Positions 38,073 through 47,976 of a stretch of 64,000 nt of DNA are shown one piece after another. The translations under genes were made by a program, and so were the position numbers. The DNA is taken from assembly GCF_009712225.1 (NCBI RefSeq), contig NZ_WASP01000005.1:1-64000 (forward strand), written 5' to 3'. The DNA comes from Desulfovibrio sp. Its GTDB lineage: Bacteria; Desulfobacterota; Desulfovibrionia; Desulfovibrionales; Desulfovibrionaceae. Positions within the stretch are counted from its first letter, which is position 1. The number at the start of each line of letters is the position of its first letter. Under the pieces are notes generated by a model. That model saw only the letters and a program-made list of their open reading frames with translations. It did no database searches and was not told the origin of the DNA.

Positions 38073-38897
38073 CTAGAACCACGATTCCACAAGTGTGCGC
38101 TCGTCAGAGCGCAGATAGTCAAGCCAGAGATTCTGCATATAGCTGTAATGGTTAATAAGCAGGTCTTTCAGGTTTGTTTTGTTGTGCTCCCACGGTTTTG
38201 GGCCGTGAAAGTGCACGATGCGCGCCTCATCCCTGCACTCCGCGCGGTAGGGAGGACAGTTCCAGCAGTCGTCCAGCCGCGTTATGCGTTTGCCGAAAAA
38301 ATAGTTTATCAATGATTGGTCAAGGTTGCCGATGCGCGACTCGTTTTCGCGGCAAAAAGCCATAAAATGACCAATAAAGTCGCGCTTGCGCAACTTTTCA
38401 AGGTTGAACAGAGCTACGCCGCTGGAATATGTCCAGATGGGAAATGGCAGGGGCACCGTGTAGCGCGCGCCGCGAAATTTGTAAGAAAGCTGCTGGTGCT
38501 GGTGAAAAAACGGTGCCGTATACTCTCTGGCCATGCCCACATACGGCAGCTGCTGTGCAAAAAGCTCATCCAGTGGCCGATAAAAAAGTACGTCCGTGTC
38601 GCAGTAAAGCACACGGTCATCGTGGGCAAGCTCTGGCACCAGCGCAAGCTCAAGTTTGAGAAAACACCCGGCGCAGGCCTGCCCCAGAGGTGTGAATCCG
38701 CTGGGATCAAGCTGCGGCGTATAGCGCGCCACAGGGATATTTTCCGCCTTCAGCTCGGCCAGCAGAGCTGTATCGCGCCCCGCATACACGCACAGACAAG
38801 GCGCGTGCTCCCCCTGCACGGCGCGCAGGGAGCGCACCGCCACCTTGAGCAGGGTCAGATACTGAATCTTGTCGTCAAGGCAGAATACTACTTTCAT
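38073..38897 (-). CDS. Glycosyltransferase family 8-like protein
   Basis: A 274-residue GT-A enzyme. The DxD metal motif is in VLYCDTDVLFYRP, and the family's C-terminal metal-binding histidines appear in RIVHFHGPKPWE. SSGVALFNLEKLR is also typical. GT8 enzymes use UDP-Glc, UDP-Gal or UDP-glycerol-linked donors on lipopolysaccharide or proteins. The start overlaps the stop of the sensor-kinase gene (ATGA), an unusual partner for a glycosyltransferase. Confidence 0.85.
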   Translation of the reverse strand: MKVVFCLDDKIQYLTLLKVAVRSLRAVQGEHAPCLCVYAGRDTALLAELKAENIPVARYTPQLDPSGFTPLGQACAGCFLKLELALVPELAHDDRVLYCDTDVLFYRPLDELFAQQLPYVGMAREYTAPFFHQHQQLSYKFRGARYTVPLPFPIWTYSSGVALFNLEKLRKRDFIGHFMAFCRENESRIGNLDQSLINYFFGKRITRLDDCWNCPPYRAECRDEARIVHFHGPKPWEHNKTNLKDLLINHYSYMQNLWLDYLRSDERTLVESWF

Positions 38898-41692
38898 GCA
38901 TTCTCGCCCCGCAGGCGGTGTTGCAGGGCGGCAGACTGACCCTGAAGCGCACCGTTGTCAAAGTCCTTCACCGAGGCAAGAATGGCAGAAAGGTCTTCGG
39001 CGTATGGGGTTCCATCCACAAAGGGTATGAAACGCTCCAGCGAACTTTCCGCATTGCCCCAGTCTGTTTCCATAAGCTCCGGCAGCTCTGCCAGCAGGGC
39101 AAGCAGGGCCTCACGATGCTCCTCATCCAGGTGCATGGTGCCAGCGGTGGCCATGCTGCCCATGCCTTCAAGGCAGCGCACGCGCAGCAGCACCTCGTTC
39201 ATGCTTTCTTCAAATTCGTCCATCAGGCTTTCGCTGGGCAGGGTCATGGGCAGGGTACTTTCCATGCGCCGCGTGAGGCGGCACACGCGCTCCACACCCA
39301 GGTTGGCGGCTACACCCTTTACTGTATGCGCCAACCGCGCCGCACCGCGCAGGTCGCCACAGGCCAGCAGCCCGCGCAGCTCTCTGGCACTGTCTCCGTA
39401 GTGGTCCACAAACCGCAACAGAAGTTCACGGTACAGATCATGGTTGCCGCCCACGGTGGCAAGACCGGCCTCCACGTTCACAGCCGGGCATTCCGGCTCG
39501 GCAACGGCAGCCTCGGAAGCGCGCATCATGTCGAACTCGCGGGTACCGTTTTCACTCTCCAGGGCCTGTTCGGGCTCGGCATTCTGCACAAGAGGATTGT
39601 GCTCAAGCCCGCCGGGCAGCCACCTTTCCAGAGCGGCGTAAAGAGCCGCGGGGTCAACTGGCTTGGTGAGATAGTCGTTCATGCCCACGTTCTTGCCGTC
39701 CATACGCGAAGCGGCGTCAGCATGCGCGGTCATGGCCAGAATGGGCAGACTTTCCGGGGAATACCCCAGATCACGGATGCGCCTGGTGGCCTCGAGCCCG
39801 TCCATCACGGGCATCTGCACATCCATGATCACCAGATCCACACCGCCCGCGCGCACTTCATCCACTGCGGCCATACCGTTGGAGGCCATGCGCACGGCTA
39901 GCCCTGCCTGAGAAAGAAGCTCGCTGGCAATTTGGGCGTTTATATCGTTGTCTTCCACCACAAGCACGGTGTGCTGCTGCATATCGGCAGGCATGAATAT
40001 ACTTTCAACCGCTTCCTGCGCTTCCTGAGCGGGCGAGGTTTCCAGCGAGCAAACAGGCTGTACCCGGACAACTGAAATTTCAAAGAAAAAACGGCTGCCC
40101 TTGCCGAGCGAGCTTGCCACGCAGAGCTCGCCCCCCAGCAGGTCAACCAGCTGCCGCGCCAGAGCCAGCCCAAGGCCAAGACCGCTGTTGGAACGGGTGA
40201 GAGATTCGTCGCCAAGGGCAAAGGGCTCAAAAAGTTTTTCCTTGAGGGCGGCGTCCATGCCGGGGCCGCTGTCGGCCACCACAAAAAGCAGACGGCAGGT
40301 ATCGTCCGGCCCGTCATCGTGCGCATACTGCACGCTGCACTCCACAACGCCGTTGCGGGTGTACTTGACCGCATTATCCAGAAGTATGCGCAGCACTTCT
40401 TCCAGATGGCGCTCATCGCCCTCGACAACAGCCGGAGCGGCGGGATCAATGATAAATTTGAGCTCCAGCTGCTTTTCCAGAGCGCTGGCGGCCACACTCT
40501 GCCGCAAGAGCTCAAACAGACGCGGCAGCTGAAAGGCGCGATTTTCGCGCCGTAACAGGCCCTCATTGGCGCTCGAAAAATCAAGGATGCGGTTGACCAT
40601 GTCGAGCAGCACGCTGCCCGCCTTGTTGATCTGGGAAATATAGTCGCGCTGCACCCCGCTGGGGCCAGCCTGAAGGCTCAGATAGCTCATGCCGATGATG
40701 GCGTTGAGGGGCGTGCGGATCTCGTGGCTCATGCGCCGCAAAAAATCTTCCTGTACGTGCGAGGCCTTTTGGGCCAGTTCCAGCGAGGTAAGAGCCTGAG
40801 CTCTGGCCAGCACGGCCTGCTGCTTGCTTTTGCGGGCGCGGCGTTCGGCCTCCTTGAGCTCGCGTATGCGCGTGAACAGGGTTCCCTTCATGCGCTGCAG
40901 GGCATCGAACATGCTGGCAAGCTCATCCTGATGCTGTATCTTTACCGGAGCCGGGTCGCCGCCTTCGGCCACACCTTCGGCATAACGGCTAACCTCGCCA
41001 AGGGGCTGAACAACGCGTTTCTGGAAAATATAAACATTGATCACGGCGCTGGCGGCCAATGCCAGCAGGGCAACGGCCATGGCCCAGACCATCTGCTCGA
41101 GCGGCCTTTCCTGAATCCCTATCTGGTCAAGAAAACCCCGGTACTGCGCTTCACGCAATGCCTGGGCGCTGAACAGAACCTGCTGCACTTCGCCATCCAG
41201 ATTCACCCTGTCGGCCCAGGCCTGCGCGCCGCGCAGATCAAGACTGTCCCTGTCCCAGTGCGGGGGGCCGCTGTTGCCCATCGCCATGGTCACGGCAGTG
41301 TCCAGCAGGGTATCGAGATGCTTGCGCTGAACCAGCAGAGACCGCACCTGTGCCTGCAGGCCGCTGGAAAGATTGATGCGGCGGGCGGCTTCTTCAAAAG
41401 ATACGCCGCGAGTGGCGGCATCCTGGGCGTCTCCGGCGCGCATCTGACTCAGAATCTGCCAGTTGGCGTAGCGTTCGGCGCTGCCGGTAAAAATAAAGGC
41501 GTGGGCTTCCTCGTAGCACTGACGGGTGTTGTTTTCCACGTCCAGAAGCAATGAATCGAGCTCGTAGTAGTTTTCGAGCGTGCGCCTGCCTTCGTGCAGA
41601 CCACGGCCAAAAGCCACCAGGCAAAGCCCCAACAGCAGGAGAAGAAGCAACTGCGCAAGGTTGGATGTCTTGATAATGGTTCTGATGCTCAT
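38894..41692 (-). CDS. Hybrid sensor histidine kinase with receiver and Hpt domains
   Basis: A 932-residue membrane sensor. Helix 1 is at 12-29, an all-helical extracytoplasmic sensor domain spans 31-200, helix 2 is at 201-223, followed by HAMP and a coiled coil. HisKA has phospho-acceptor His323 in MSHEIRTPLN. The ATPase domain has NAVKYT, DSGPGMD and GLGLGLA. The receiver domain has phospho-acceptor Asp624 (VIMDVQMPVMDG) and the Hpt domain has His789 (AHTVKGVAANLG). This is the BarA/TorS-type phosphorelay layout; no DNA-binding regulator is adjacent. ATG 41692 has GGGAG 8 bases upstream; the frame extends to 41770 without support. Confidence 0.93.
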   Translation of the reverse strand: MSIRTIIKTSNLAQLLLLLLLGLCLVAFGRGLHEGRRTLENYYELDSLLLDVENNTRQCYEEAHAFIFTGSAERYANWQILSQMRAGDAQDAATRGVSFEEAARRINLSSGLQAQVRSLLVQRKHLDTLLDTAVTMAMGNSGPPHWDRDSLDLRGAQAWADRVNLDGEVQQVLFSAQALREAQYRGFLDQIGIQERPLEQMVWAMAVALLALAASAVINVYIFQKRVVQPLGEVSRYAEGVAEGGDPAPVKIQHQDELASMFDALQRMKGTLFTRIRELKEAERRARKSKQQAVLARAQALTSLELAQKASHVQEDFLRRMSHEIRTPLNAIIGMSYLSLQAGPSGVQRDYISQINKAGSVLLDMVNRILDFSSANEGLLRRENRAFQLPRLFELLRQSVAASALEKQLELKFIIDPAAPAVVEGDERHLEEVLRILLDNAVKYTRNGVVECSVQYAHDDGPDDTCRLLFVVADSGPGMDAALKEKLFEPFALGDESLTRSNSGLGLGLALARQLVDLLGGELCVASSLGKGSRFFFEISVVRVQPVCSLETSPAQEAQEAVESIFMPADMQQHTVLVVEDNDINAQIASELLSQAGLAVRMASNGMAAVDEVRAGGVDLVIMDVQMPVMDGLEATRRIRDLGYSPESLPILAMTAHADAASRMDGKNVGMNDYLTKPVDPAALYAALERWLPGGLEHNPLVQNAEPEQALESENGTREFDMMRASEAAVAEPECPAVNVEAGLATVGGNHDLYRELLLRFVDHYGDSARELRGLLACGDLRGAARLAHTVKGVAANLGVERVCRLTRRMESTLPMTLPSESLMDEFEESMNEVLLRVRCLEGMGSMATAGTMHLDEEHREALLALLAELPELMETDWGNAESSLERFIPFVDGTPYAEDLSAILASVKDFDNGALQGQSAALQHRLRGENA

Positions 41693-41785
41693 GCTTCTTG
41701 CTCCCGCAGGCAGAAGGCCGTACCTTCCGCCAAACCATACACCCGCAGGCGCCACCCGGCGCAATTCCAACTATGCCCGTCTGTT

Positions 41786-41819
41786 GAAGTATTGTACTTC
41801 TTACCATAGGCTGCGGCAA
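41786..41819 (-). promoter_or_regulatory. Sensor-kinase promoter with palindrome over the -10
   Basis: Minus strand TTGCCG (41819-41814), 17 bases, TACAAT (41796-41791). The perfect inverted repeat GAAGTA-TTG-TACTTC (41786-41800) covers the -10 and the start site, a classic place for a repressor. On the plus strand, TTGAAG-N17-TAGGCT (41784-41812) could be a weak promoter for the divergent transporter sharing the same palindrome. Confidence 0.55.
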
Positions 41820-41859
41820 AAATCATCCGCGACCATTCTGGAGAATCCGAAAAACCACC

Positions 41860-42789
41860 ATGCCCCCCAACTCCCCCAAACTGCTGCCCCACATGGCCCT
41901 GCTGACTGCCATGGCCTTTTGGGGCTCAACATTTGTCGTTCTGCGCATCGCCCTGTCGACCTTAACTCCCCTGCAGACGATGGCGGGGCGCATGCTTGTG
42001 GCCTGCGTGGTTTTTTTGCCCCTGTGCCCGCGCCTCTGGCGCGAGCTGAAAGAGCAAGGCCATTGGGGAACACTGGTGCTCATGGCCCTTTGCGAACCCT
42101 GCCTGTTCTTTCTTTTTGAAACGCACGCCCTGCGGCTTACCACAGCCTCTCAGGCGGGCATGATCACATCGCTGCTGCCCCTGCTGGTGGCCGCCGCCGC
42201 CTTTGCCGCCCTGCGCGAACACGCAGGCCTGCGCATGTGGATGGGTTTTCTGCTGGCTGTCTGCGGCGTTACCTGGCTGACCCTTGCCGCCGTGCCCGAT
42301 GACAAGGCCACCAACCCCATGCTGGGCAATATTTTTGAAGCCATCGCCATGTGCTGTGCAGCCGGGTACACCGTGCTGGCACGGCATCTCTCCACGCAGT
42401 ACAGCGCCCTGTGCATAACGGCGGTGCAGGCATTTGTGGGCATGATCTTTTTTTGCCTGCTGGCCCTTACAATCCCCGAACCCAATACCTTTGTGAGCCT
42501 TGGCAGAACCTTTCCCACCTGGGCACCGTGGGCATGCCTGCTGTATCTTGGCGGCATTGTTACCTTTGCCGGGTACGGCCTGTACAATTTTGGCGTCAAG
42601 CGGCTCTCTGCCGGACGCGCGGCGGCCTACACCAACCTGATTCCCGTTTTTGCCCTGTTGTTTGGCGTTGCGCTGCTGGACGAAAAGCTGTTTCCGACCC
42701 AGTACGGCGGCGCACTGCTCATTGTATTGGGCGTGCTGCTGAGCCAGTGGAAGGGCAAGGCCGACAAACCGGCAGAACAACCCGCCTAG
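41860..42789 (+). CDS. EamA/DMT superfamily transporter
   Basis: A 309-residue protein with ten membrane helices in two five-helix EamA repeats. LLTAMAFWGSTFVVLRIAL opens the first repeat, and RLSAGRAAAYTNLIPVFALLFGVALLDEKLF is the conserved end of the second. Such proteins usually export amino acids or metabolites; the substrate is unknown. The ribosome site is poor (GGAG 16 bases before the ATG), so an internal start cannot be excluded. It is divergent from the sensor kinase and convergent with cobQ. Confidence 0.85.
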   Translation: MPPNSPKLLPHMALLTAMAFWGSTFVVLRIALSTLTPLQTMAGRMLVACVVFLPLCPRLWRELKEQGHWGTLVLMALCEPCLFFLFETHALRLTTASQAGMITSLLPLLVAAAAFAALREHAGLRMWMGFLLAVCGVTWLTLAAVPDDKATNPMLGNIFEAIAMCCAAGYTVLARHLSTQYSALCITAVQAFVGMIFFCLLALTIPEPNTFVSLGRTFPTWAPWACLLYLGGIVTFAGYGLYNFGVKRLSAGRAAAYTNLIPVFALLFGVALLDEKLFPTQYGGALLIVLGVLLSQWKGKADKPAEQPA

Positions 42790-42854
42790 GCTGCTGGCAG
42801 AATCCAAACCCGCATGCGGCGCACGGCACGGCGGGTCTTGGGCTGGCTATTGAA

Positions 42855-44480
42855 TCAGGCCATGCCCAGCTGACCGAGAATGGCTGGCATATCCAGCGCG
42901 TCTTCCACAGCGTCCGCCAGCCTGTCCAGCTCCGGCCCCAGGCAGTAGGTCGCCAGCGGTGCCGGCGGCAGCCCGGCCTCGCTGCGCAGGCTTTGCAAAA
43001 AGGCGTGGCGAAAATTGTCCACGTCAAAAAGACCGTGCAGATAACTGCCCCATACGCGCGCACGGCCCTGCGCATCGCAGGTTCCCCAGCCAAGGGGCTG
43101 CTCCTCGCTGTCTGCCATGACCACGCGCACTTGCGCCTGCGACGGCAGACCGGAGCCTTCGACGGCAGACACAACTGCCGTCTGCCCGTGATGGATCTCG
43201 TACCCGCACACAGATTGTCTCTCCACCCCCGTCAGGCAGGGATGCACCCAGCCGCATGTGCGGCGCAGCCGCTTGGCCGCCAGCAGTTTGGTGCACAGGG
43301 GCAACAGGCCAAGCCCTGGCTCGCAGCCGCCCTCTTCCAGCCCCAGCGGATCGGAAATTTCAGCGCCAAGCATCTGCAAGCCTCCGCAAATGCCCACCAC
43401 GGCCCCGCGACCCTGTTGCTGACACCGGTCGGCAAAGCCGCGTACGCAATCGGCCAGCCCGCTACGCAGCAAAAAACGCAGGTCATCCACCGTATTACGG
43501 CTGCCGGGCAGAATGACCGCATGCGGCTCGCCCCAGTGTTCGGCGCTACGCACAATGCGCAGGCGCACCCCCGGTTCGTCGCGCAGGGCATCAAGATCGG
43601 TGGCATTGCTCAGATGTGGCAGGTCGGGAACCACAATATCCAGCAGCCCGTATTCTCCCTGAGCCGCACCCGCGTACAGGCCCGGCGTCAGCCCCTGCTT
43701 GAAGCTCACGGAATCTTCTTCGGGAAGGCGCAGGTTTTCGAGCATGGGCACAACGCCCCAGAAAGGCTTGCCCGTGCGGCGTTGCAGCATGCTCAGGGCC
43801 GGATCGAGCAGGCTGGCGTCGCCGCGAAACTTGTTGAGAATAAAGCCGCCAACCCTGCTCCGCTCTGCACGGGTCAGCAGGGCCATTGTTCCCGCAAGTG
43901 CCGCAAAAGCACCGCCCCGGTCGATATCGGCCACAAGGGCCACCAGCGCGCCCGCATGGCGGGCCATGCGCATGTTTACAATGTCGTGCGCTTTAAGATT
44001 GATCTCTGCAGGGCTGCCCGCGCCTTCCAGCACCATCACGTCCATGCCTGCGGCCAGACTGTTGTAGGCACGTCGCACGGCCTTCCAGGCGGTGGGCTTG
44101 TAGCGCAGGTACTCGGCCACGCGCATCTGGCCCACGGGCTCACCCAGTACAATCACCTGTGAACCCGTGTTGGAGGTGGGCTTGAGCAGCACGGGGTTCA
44201 TGCGCACGTCTGGCGCAAGACCACAGGCCGCCGCCTGCAGGACCTGGGCGCGGCCCATTTCCTTGCCGTCGCTGGTCACAAAAGAATTCAGGGCCATATT
44301 CTGCGCCTTGAAAGGCGCAACACGCAGCCCGCGCCTCGCAAGCAGACGGCACAGGGCTGCCGCCAGCAGGCTTTTGCCCGCGTTTGAGCAGGTTCCCTGA
44401 ACCATCAGGGCTGGAGGTAGGGTCATGGGCAGGGTGTGCGTTTGCCCGCCGGTTGATGTGTGCAATCTTTCAAGCCCCAT
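42855..44480 (-). CDS. cobQ: Cobyric acid synthase (amidotransferase)
   Basis: A 541-residue enzyme that amidates four carboxylates of adenosyl-cobyrinic acid a,c-diamide in cobalamin synthesis. The N-terminal synthetase domain has P-loop GTCSNAGKS and [14 protein letters not shown]; the C-terminal glutaminase has the nucleophile in [12 protein letters not shown] and the histidine in SYLHGLF. ATG 44480 has GGGGAGA 9 bases upstream. No other cobalamin gene is nearby, and I see no B12 riboswitch in its leader. Confidence 0.95.
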   Translation of the reverse strand: MGLERLHTSTGGQTHTLPMTLPPALMVQGTCSNAGKSLLAAALCRLLARRGLRVAPFKAQNMALNSFVTSDGKEMGRAQVLQAAACGLAPDVRMNPVLLKPTSNTGSQVIVLGEPVGQMRVAEYLRYKPTAWKAVRRAYNSLAAGMDVMVLEGAGSPAEINLKAHDIVNMRMARHAGALVALVADIDRGGAFAALAGTMALLTRAERSRVGGFILNKFRGDASLLDPALSMLQRRTGKPFWGVVPMLENLRLPEEDSVSFKQGLTPGLYAGAAQGEYGLLDIVVPDLPHLSNATDLDALRDEPGVRLRIVRSAEHWGEPHAVILPGSRNTVDDLRFLLRSGLADCVRGFADRCQQQGRGAVVGICGGLQMLGAEISDPLGLEEGGCEPGLGLLPLCTKLLAAKRLRRTCGWVHPCLTGVERQSVCGYEIHHGQTAVVSAVEGSGLPSQAQVRVVMADSEEQPLGWGTCDAQGRARVWGSYLHGLFDVDNFRHAFLQSLRSEAGLPPAPLATYCLGPELDRLADAVEDALDMPAILGQLGMA

Positions 44481-44550
44481 GCGGATATGTCTCCCCTGCG
44501 CCTGCGGCCCCGGCCATATGCAGTGCTGATCAAAATTGTCATTTTTCGGC

Positions 44551-44579
44551 AATATATGGTTTGCAAAGCATGACCGCAA
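44551..44579 (-). promoter_or_regulatory. cobQ promoter
   Basis: Minus strand TTGCGG (44579-44574), 17 bases, TATATT (44556-44551). The start would be near 44544. Confidence 0.6.
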
Positions 44580-44632
44580 CCGCGATTTATCATGCATTTC
44601 AGACATACCTGCCGTCCGGTTGCTTCTTCGCC

Positions 44633-44661
44633 TTGCGCTACTAGCGGGGTTTTCGTATAAA
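44633..44661 (+). promoter_or_regulatory. Promoter of the AsmA-like gene
   Basis: TTGCGC (44633-44638), 17 bases, TATAAA (44656-44661). The start would be near 44668, giving a leader of about 80 bases. Confidence 0.65.
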
Positions 44662-44749
44662 AGAAACAGTGGTCATATCCATACCCCGTTGCCGAAAGGC
44701 ACGGTCAGTTTACGCGGCCGCCAGGGCCGCGAATACCAGCGGAGATTCA

Positions 44750-46909
44750 ATGAAGCGCATTTTTATATGGATTCTGGGCGGCATTGCCCTGCTGGCTATT
44801 GCTGCGGTCGTACTGATCAGCCGGGTGGACACGGACTTTGTGGTGCGGCAGATAGCCGATGCCACAGCCAAGGCCACCGGCCAGCCACTTCAGTTCGACA
44901 CTCCGCCAGGAATTTCCTTTTTCCCTCCCGGCGTCCACTTCGGACAGGCCCACTGGGGCAATGCGGATGAAGCCCAGGGCATGGCCATTGCCGTCAAAAG
45001 CGGTATGGCACAGCTGGAACTGAGCCCCCTGCTTACCGGTAATGTGGTCGTGCGCGAAATTCGCCTCGACAGCCCGGTAGTCGAGATCCGCGAGAGCAAA
45101 TCCGTAGCCCCGGCAGAAGCAGCGCCCGAACCGCCCAAGGCCGACACCACAAAGCCCTCTACCGCCAAATCCGGGGCATCCAAGCCCAGTGCGGCCAAAT
45201 CTGGCGCTCCCAAAACAGACGCTCCGCAGGCAAACGCCACCGCAACCACCGACCAGCCTGCTCCTGCGGCCAAACCCGCCACGGAACCGGCCACCCTGCC
45301 CATTGAACTGAAGCGCCTTGTGCTGCGCCAGGGTTCGGTCACCTATACAGACGCTGCCGGGCAGATTCTGCGCATCAAAGACGTCAACCTTTCTGTGGAA
45401 AACCTGCGCATAGGGCAGGAAGCCACAGTGCAGTGCGACTTTTCCTTTGCACTTGGCGGCAAGCAAGCCAATGCGGCCACAGAAGCCAGCAACCTTTCTG
45501 GCACCATGGCCTTTACATCACGCCTACGCTATTCACCGCCGCAGCTGCTTTTCAGGCAGACCGCGCTGACCGTCACCCCGCTGACCGGTGCACTGCCCAA
45601 GGAGGCTGGCCCCCTGCAGCTGACCTGCGAGGGCATGCTGCGCCTTACCGACATGCACCTGCAGCTAACCAGAGCCCTGCTCAGCACGCCCCAGGCCCGC
45701 ATGACCATGTCGGGCGAGGCGGCGCTGAACGCACCCACCTTCAACGGAACGCTGGAAATCGAGGGGTCGCCCCAAAAGCTGGCCGCCCTTGCGGGGCACA
45801 AGATCAAAACCGCACCCAGCAAGGATGAACTGCGTTTCCGAACCATACTCCGCTATGTTCCCAACGCCATGAATCTCAGCCAGATGCAGCTGCAGGTGGA
45901 CGATATCACCCTGCGCGGCGGTCTGCGTTTTGAATTTCCGGCAGATGCCCCTCTGGGCATAACCGCCGATGTTCAGGCCGGGGCCATCAACCTTACGCCC
46001 TACCTGCCCGCTGAAGAAACCCACGCTGCTGGCAGCAAGGCGCAAGATGCCAAGGCCACCTCGAGCGAGGCCGATGCCGCACGCGCCAAAAAGGCAGCCA
46101 AGCCCGATGCCGAAGCCGCGCAAAAAATGCCCACGCTGGACATACGCGCCAAGATTGCGGCCATCAGCAAGGGCGGCCTGCAGATCAAGGATATTGTGCT
46201 GGCCATCAAGGGCGAAAAAGGGCGCTACTCCCTCAATTCCCTTACTGCCGGTATTGGCAGCGGCGGCAGCATCAAGGCCACGGGCAGCATGAACATGACC
46301 AATGAGACATGCGCCATCAAAGCTCTTGTTGCCGACGTGGATCTGGGGCCGCTGCTGGTGGCTCTGGGCAAAACCCGCACCGTGGACGGCATCGGCATGC
46401 TGGACACAGAGTTGACCATGGACTGCGGCGGTGCTGCTGAGGCGCGTCAGAGCCTGACAGGCCGTGGCCTTGTTGAAATTCGCCAGCTGCACGTTCCAGC
46501 CATGGCAGAGCTTGGCAAAAGCCTGCCCATGCTTGCCAGCAAGGGAGGCCCGCTGCCCGACCGCTTTGATCTGGCCCGTGCGCCCTTTACGGCCAAAAAC
46601 GGCGAAATCAACGCGGCCCCCATTACCGTGACCTCTTCAAGCCTCAACGCAGCTGGCAAGGCTCACATCAGCCTGCCCCGGCAGAACATCGAAGCGAACA
46701 TGGACATCAAGACCCTGGGCCTGACCATTCCGGTGACGGCCAAGGGACCGCTGAGTGATATTTCATACGGGGTGGATCCCAAGTTTGCCCTTGATATGGC
46801 CAAAACCCTGCCAGGTTCACTTTTGAACACCGGCAAGCAGGCGGGCGGAGCCACCAAGGATGCCGCCAAGGGAGCAGAAGGCCTGCTGCGCGGTATTATA
46901 GGCCGCTAA
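44750..46909 (+). CDS. AsmA-family envelope protein
   Basis: A 719-residue protein with one N-terminal membrane anchor (FIWILGGIALLAIAAVVLI, residues 4-24) and a long periplasmic beta-rich body. The DVNLSVENL and TLDIRAKIA-type segments and the C-terminal AsmA block (GRGLVEIRQLHVPAMAELG) fit the AsmA/bridge-like family that carries phospholipids across the periplasm. Two Ala/Lys/Pro low-complexity linkers interrupt it, near residues 130-180 (TAKSGASKPSAAKSGAPK) and 430-465. These may be spacers between subdomains. ATG 44750 has GGAG about 6 bases upstream. Function in detail is inferred. Confidence 0.85.
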   Translation: MKRIFIWILGGIALLAIAAVVLISRVDTDFVVRQIADATAKATGQPLQFDTPPGISFFPPGVHFGQAHWGNADEAQGMAIAVKSGMAQLELSPLLTGNVVVREIRLDSPVVEIRESKSVAPAEAAPEPPKADTTKPSTAKSGASKPSAAKSGAPKTDAPQANATATTDQPAPAAKPATEPATLPIELKRLVLRQGSVTYTDAAGQILRIKDVNLSVENLRIGQEATVQCDFSFALGGKQANAATEASNLSGTMAFTSRLRYSPPQLLFRQTALTVTPLTGALPKEAGPLQLTCEGMLRLTDMHLQLTRALLSTPQARMTMSGEAALNAPTFNGTLEIEGSPQKLAALAGHKIKTAPSKDELRFRTILRYVPNAMNLSQMQLQVDDITLRGGLRFEFPADAPLGITADVQAGAINLTPYLPAEETHAAGSKAQDAKATSSEADAARAKKAAKPDAEAAQKMPTLDIRAKIAAISKGGLQIKDIVLAIKGEKGRYSLNSLTAGIGSGGSIKATGSMNMTNETCAIKALVADVDLGPLLVALGKTRTVDGIGMLDTELTMDCGGAAEARQSLTGRGLVEIRQLHVPAMAELGKSLPMLASKGGPLPDRFDLARAPFTAKNGEINAAPITVTSSSLNAAGKAHISLPRQNIEANMDIKTLGLTIPVTAKGPLSDISYGVDPKFALDMAKTLPGSLLNTGKQAGGATKDAAKGAEGLLRGIIGR

Positions 46910-46989
46910 CAGGACGCAAGCCAAGGCTTTACCGGCTGTTCTGCAGCCCTGGAATTTTATCCGGGGCTTGCCTTTTCAGCTCCATGGGC

Positions 46990-47016
46990 TAAAGCTATTA
47001 GCATTGCGGGCGTTAA
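46990..47016 (+). promoter_or_regulatory. Sigma-28 (FliA)-like promoter of motA
   Basis: TAAA (46990-46993), 15 bases, GGCGTTAA (47009-47016), compared with TAAA-N15-GCCGATAA: the first box is exact, the second matches 6 of 8. It lies about 110 bases before motA. Confidence 0.5.
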
Positions 47017-47127
47017 GCATTGAAGAAGACCAGACAGTATATCTGGTGATTACCGCGTTTTCAGGACGGTCGGCTTTCAGGATGCTGACCGAACTACACG
47101 GATAGTATTGAGAGAACAGGCGGCAGT

Positions 47128-47976
47128 ATGTACTTACTTATAGGACTGGTCATTGTTGCGGCTTCAGTCGGCACGGGCTACACCATGGCCCACGGCGACT
47201 GGGGCGTTCTTTTTCAGCCCGCCGAGTTCATCATCATTCTGGGTTGCGGTCTTGGCGCGTTCTTTGGTTCGCAGACCAAGTACACCTTCAGTCTGGTTGT
47301 CAAAAGCCTCAAGCATCTGTTTGCCGACCCGGGTTCCAGCAAAAACCATTACCTTGAAACCCTTGCCCTGCTGTACGCACTTTTTTCCAAGATGCACCGC
47401 GAGGGCGTGATCAGTATTGAAAGCGACGTTGAAAAGCCCGAATCCAGCCCTATTTTCAGCAAATATCCCAACATTTCCAAAGACACCGTGCTGGTGAACT
47501 TTGTGGGTGACACGCTGCGTGTGTATCTGACCACCGGCGACCCAGCTGATATCGACAGTCTCATGGACGTGGACATCGAAACCATGAAGGAAGAAGGTAT
47601 TTTGCCCGCCCACGCCGTATCGCACATGGCTGAATCACTGCCGGGCATGGGTATTGTGGCCTGCGTGCTGGGCGTGGTTTTGGCCATGGGTAAGATTAAC
47701 GAACCTCCGGAAGTGCTGGGGCACTACATCGCGGCAGCACTTGTAGGCACGTTTTTTGGTATTCTTGCCTGTTATGGCCTCTTTGGCCCCATGGGTGCCA
47801 AGCTTGAAAACTACGTGGCCGAAGAACATTTTTATTTCAACGCCATCAAGGAAGCAGTGGCTGCGGCCATTCGCGGTTCTACCCCTCTGATCGCGGTTGA
47901 ATACGGTCGCAGAGCCATTCCCTATCCCTTTCGGCCCACGTTTGCCGAAATGGAAGAACGCCTCAAGAGCGGCTAG
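47128..47976 (+). CDS. motA: Flagellar motor stator protein MotA
   Basis: A 282-residue proton-channel subunit with four membrane helices. The long cytoplasmic loop between helices 2 and 3 contacts the rotor. The conserved block LPGMGIVACVLGVVLAM and LVGTFFGILACYGLFGP define helices 3 and 4. The ribosome site AGGCGG lies before the ATG. motB follows 174 bases downstream, as a stator pair. Confidence 0.95.
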   Translation: MYLLIGLVIVAASVGTGYTMAHGDWGVLFQPAEFIIILGCGLGAFFGSQTKYTFSLVVKSLKHLFADPGSSKNHYLETLALLYALFSKMHREGVISIESDVEKPESSPIFSKYPNISKDTVLVNFVGDTLRVYLTTGDPADIDSLMDVDIETMKEEGILPAHAVSHMAESLPGMGIVACVLGVVLAMGKINEPPEVLGHYIAAALVGTFFGILACYGLFGPMGAKLENYVAEEHFYFNAIKEAVAAAIRGSTPLIAVEYGRRAIPYPFRPTFAEMEERLKSG

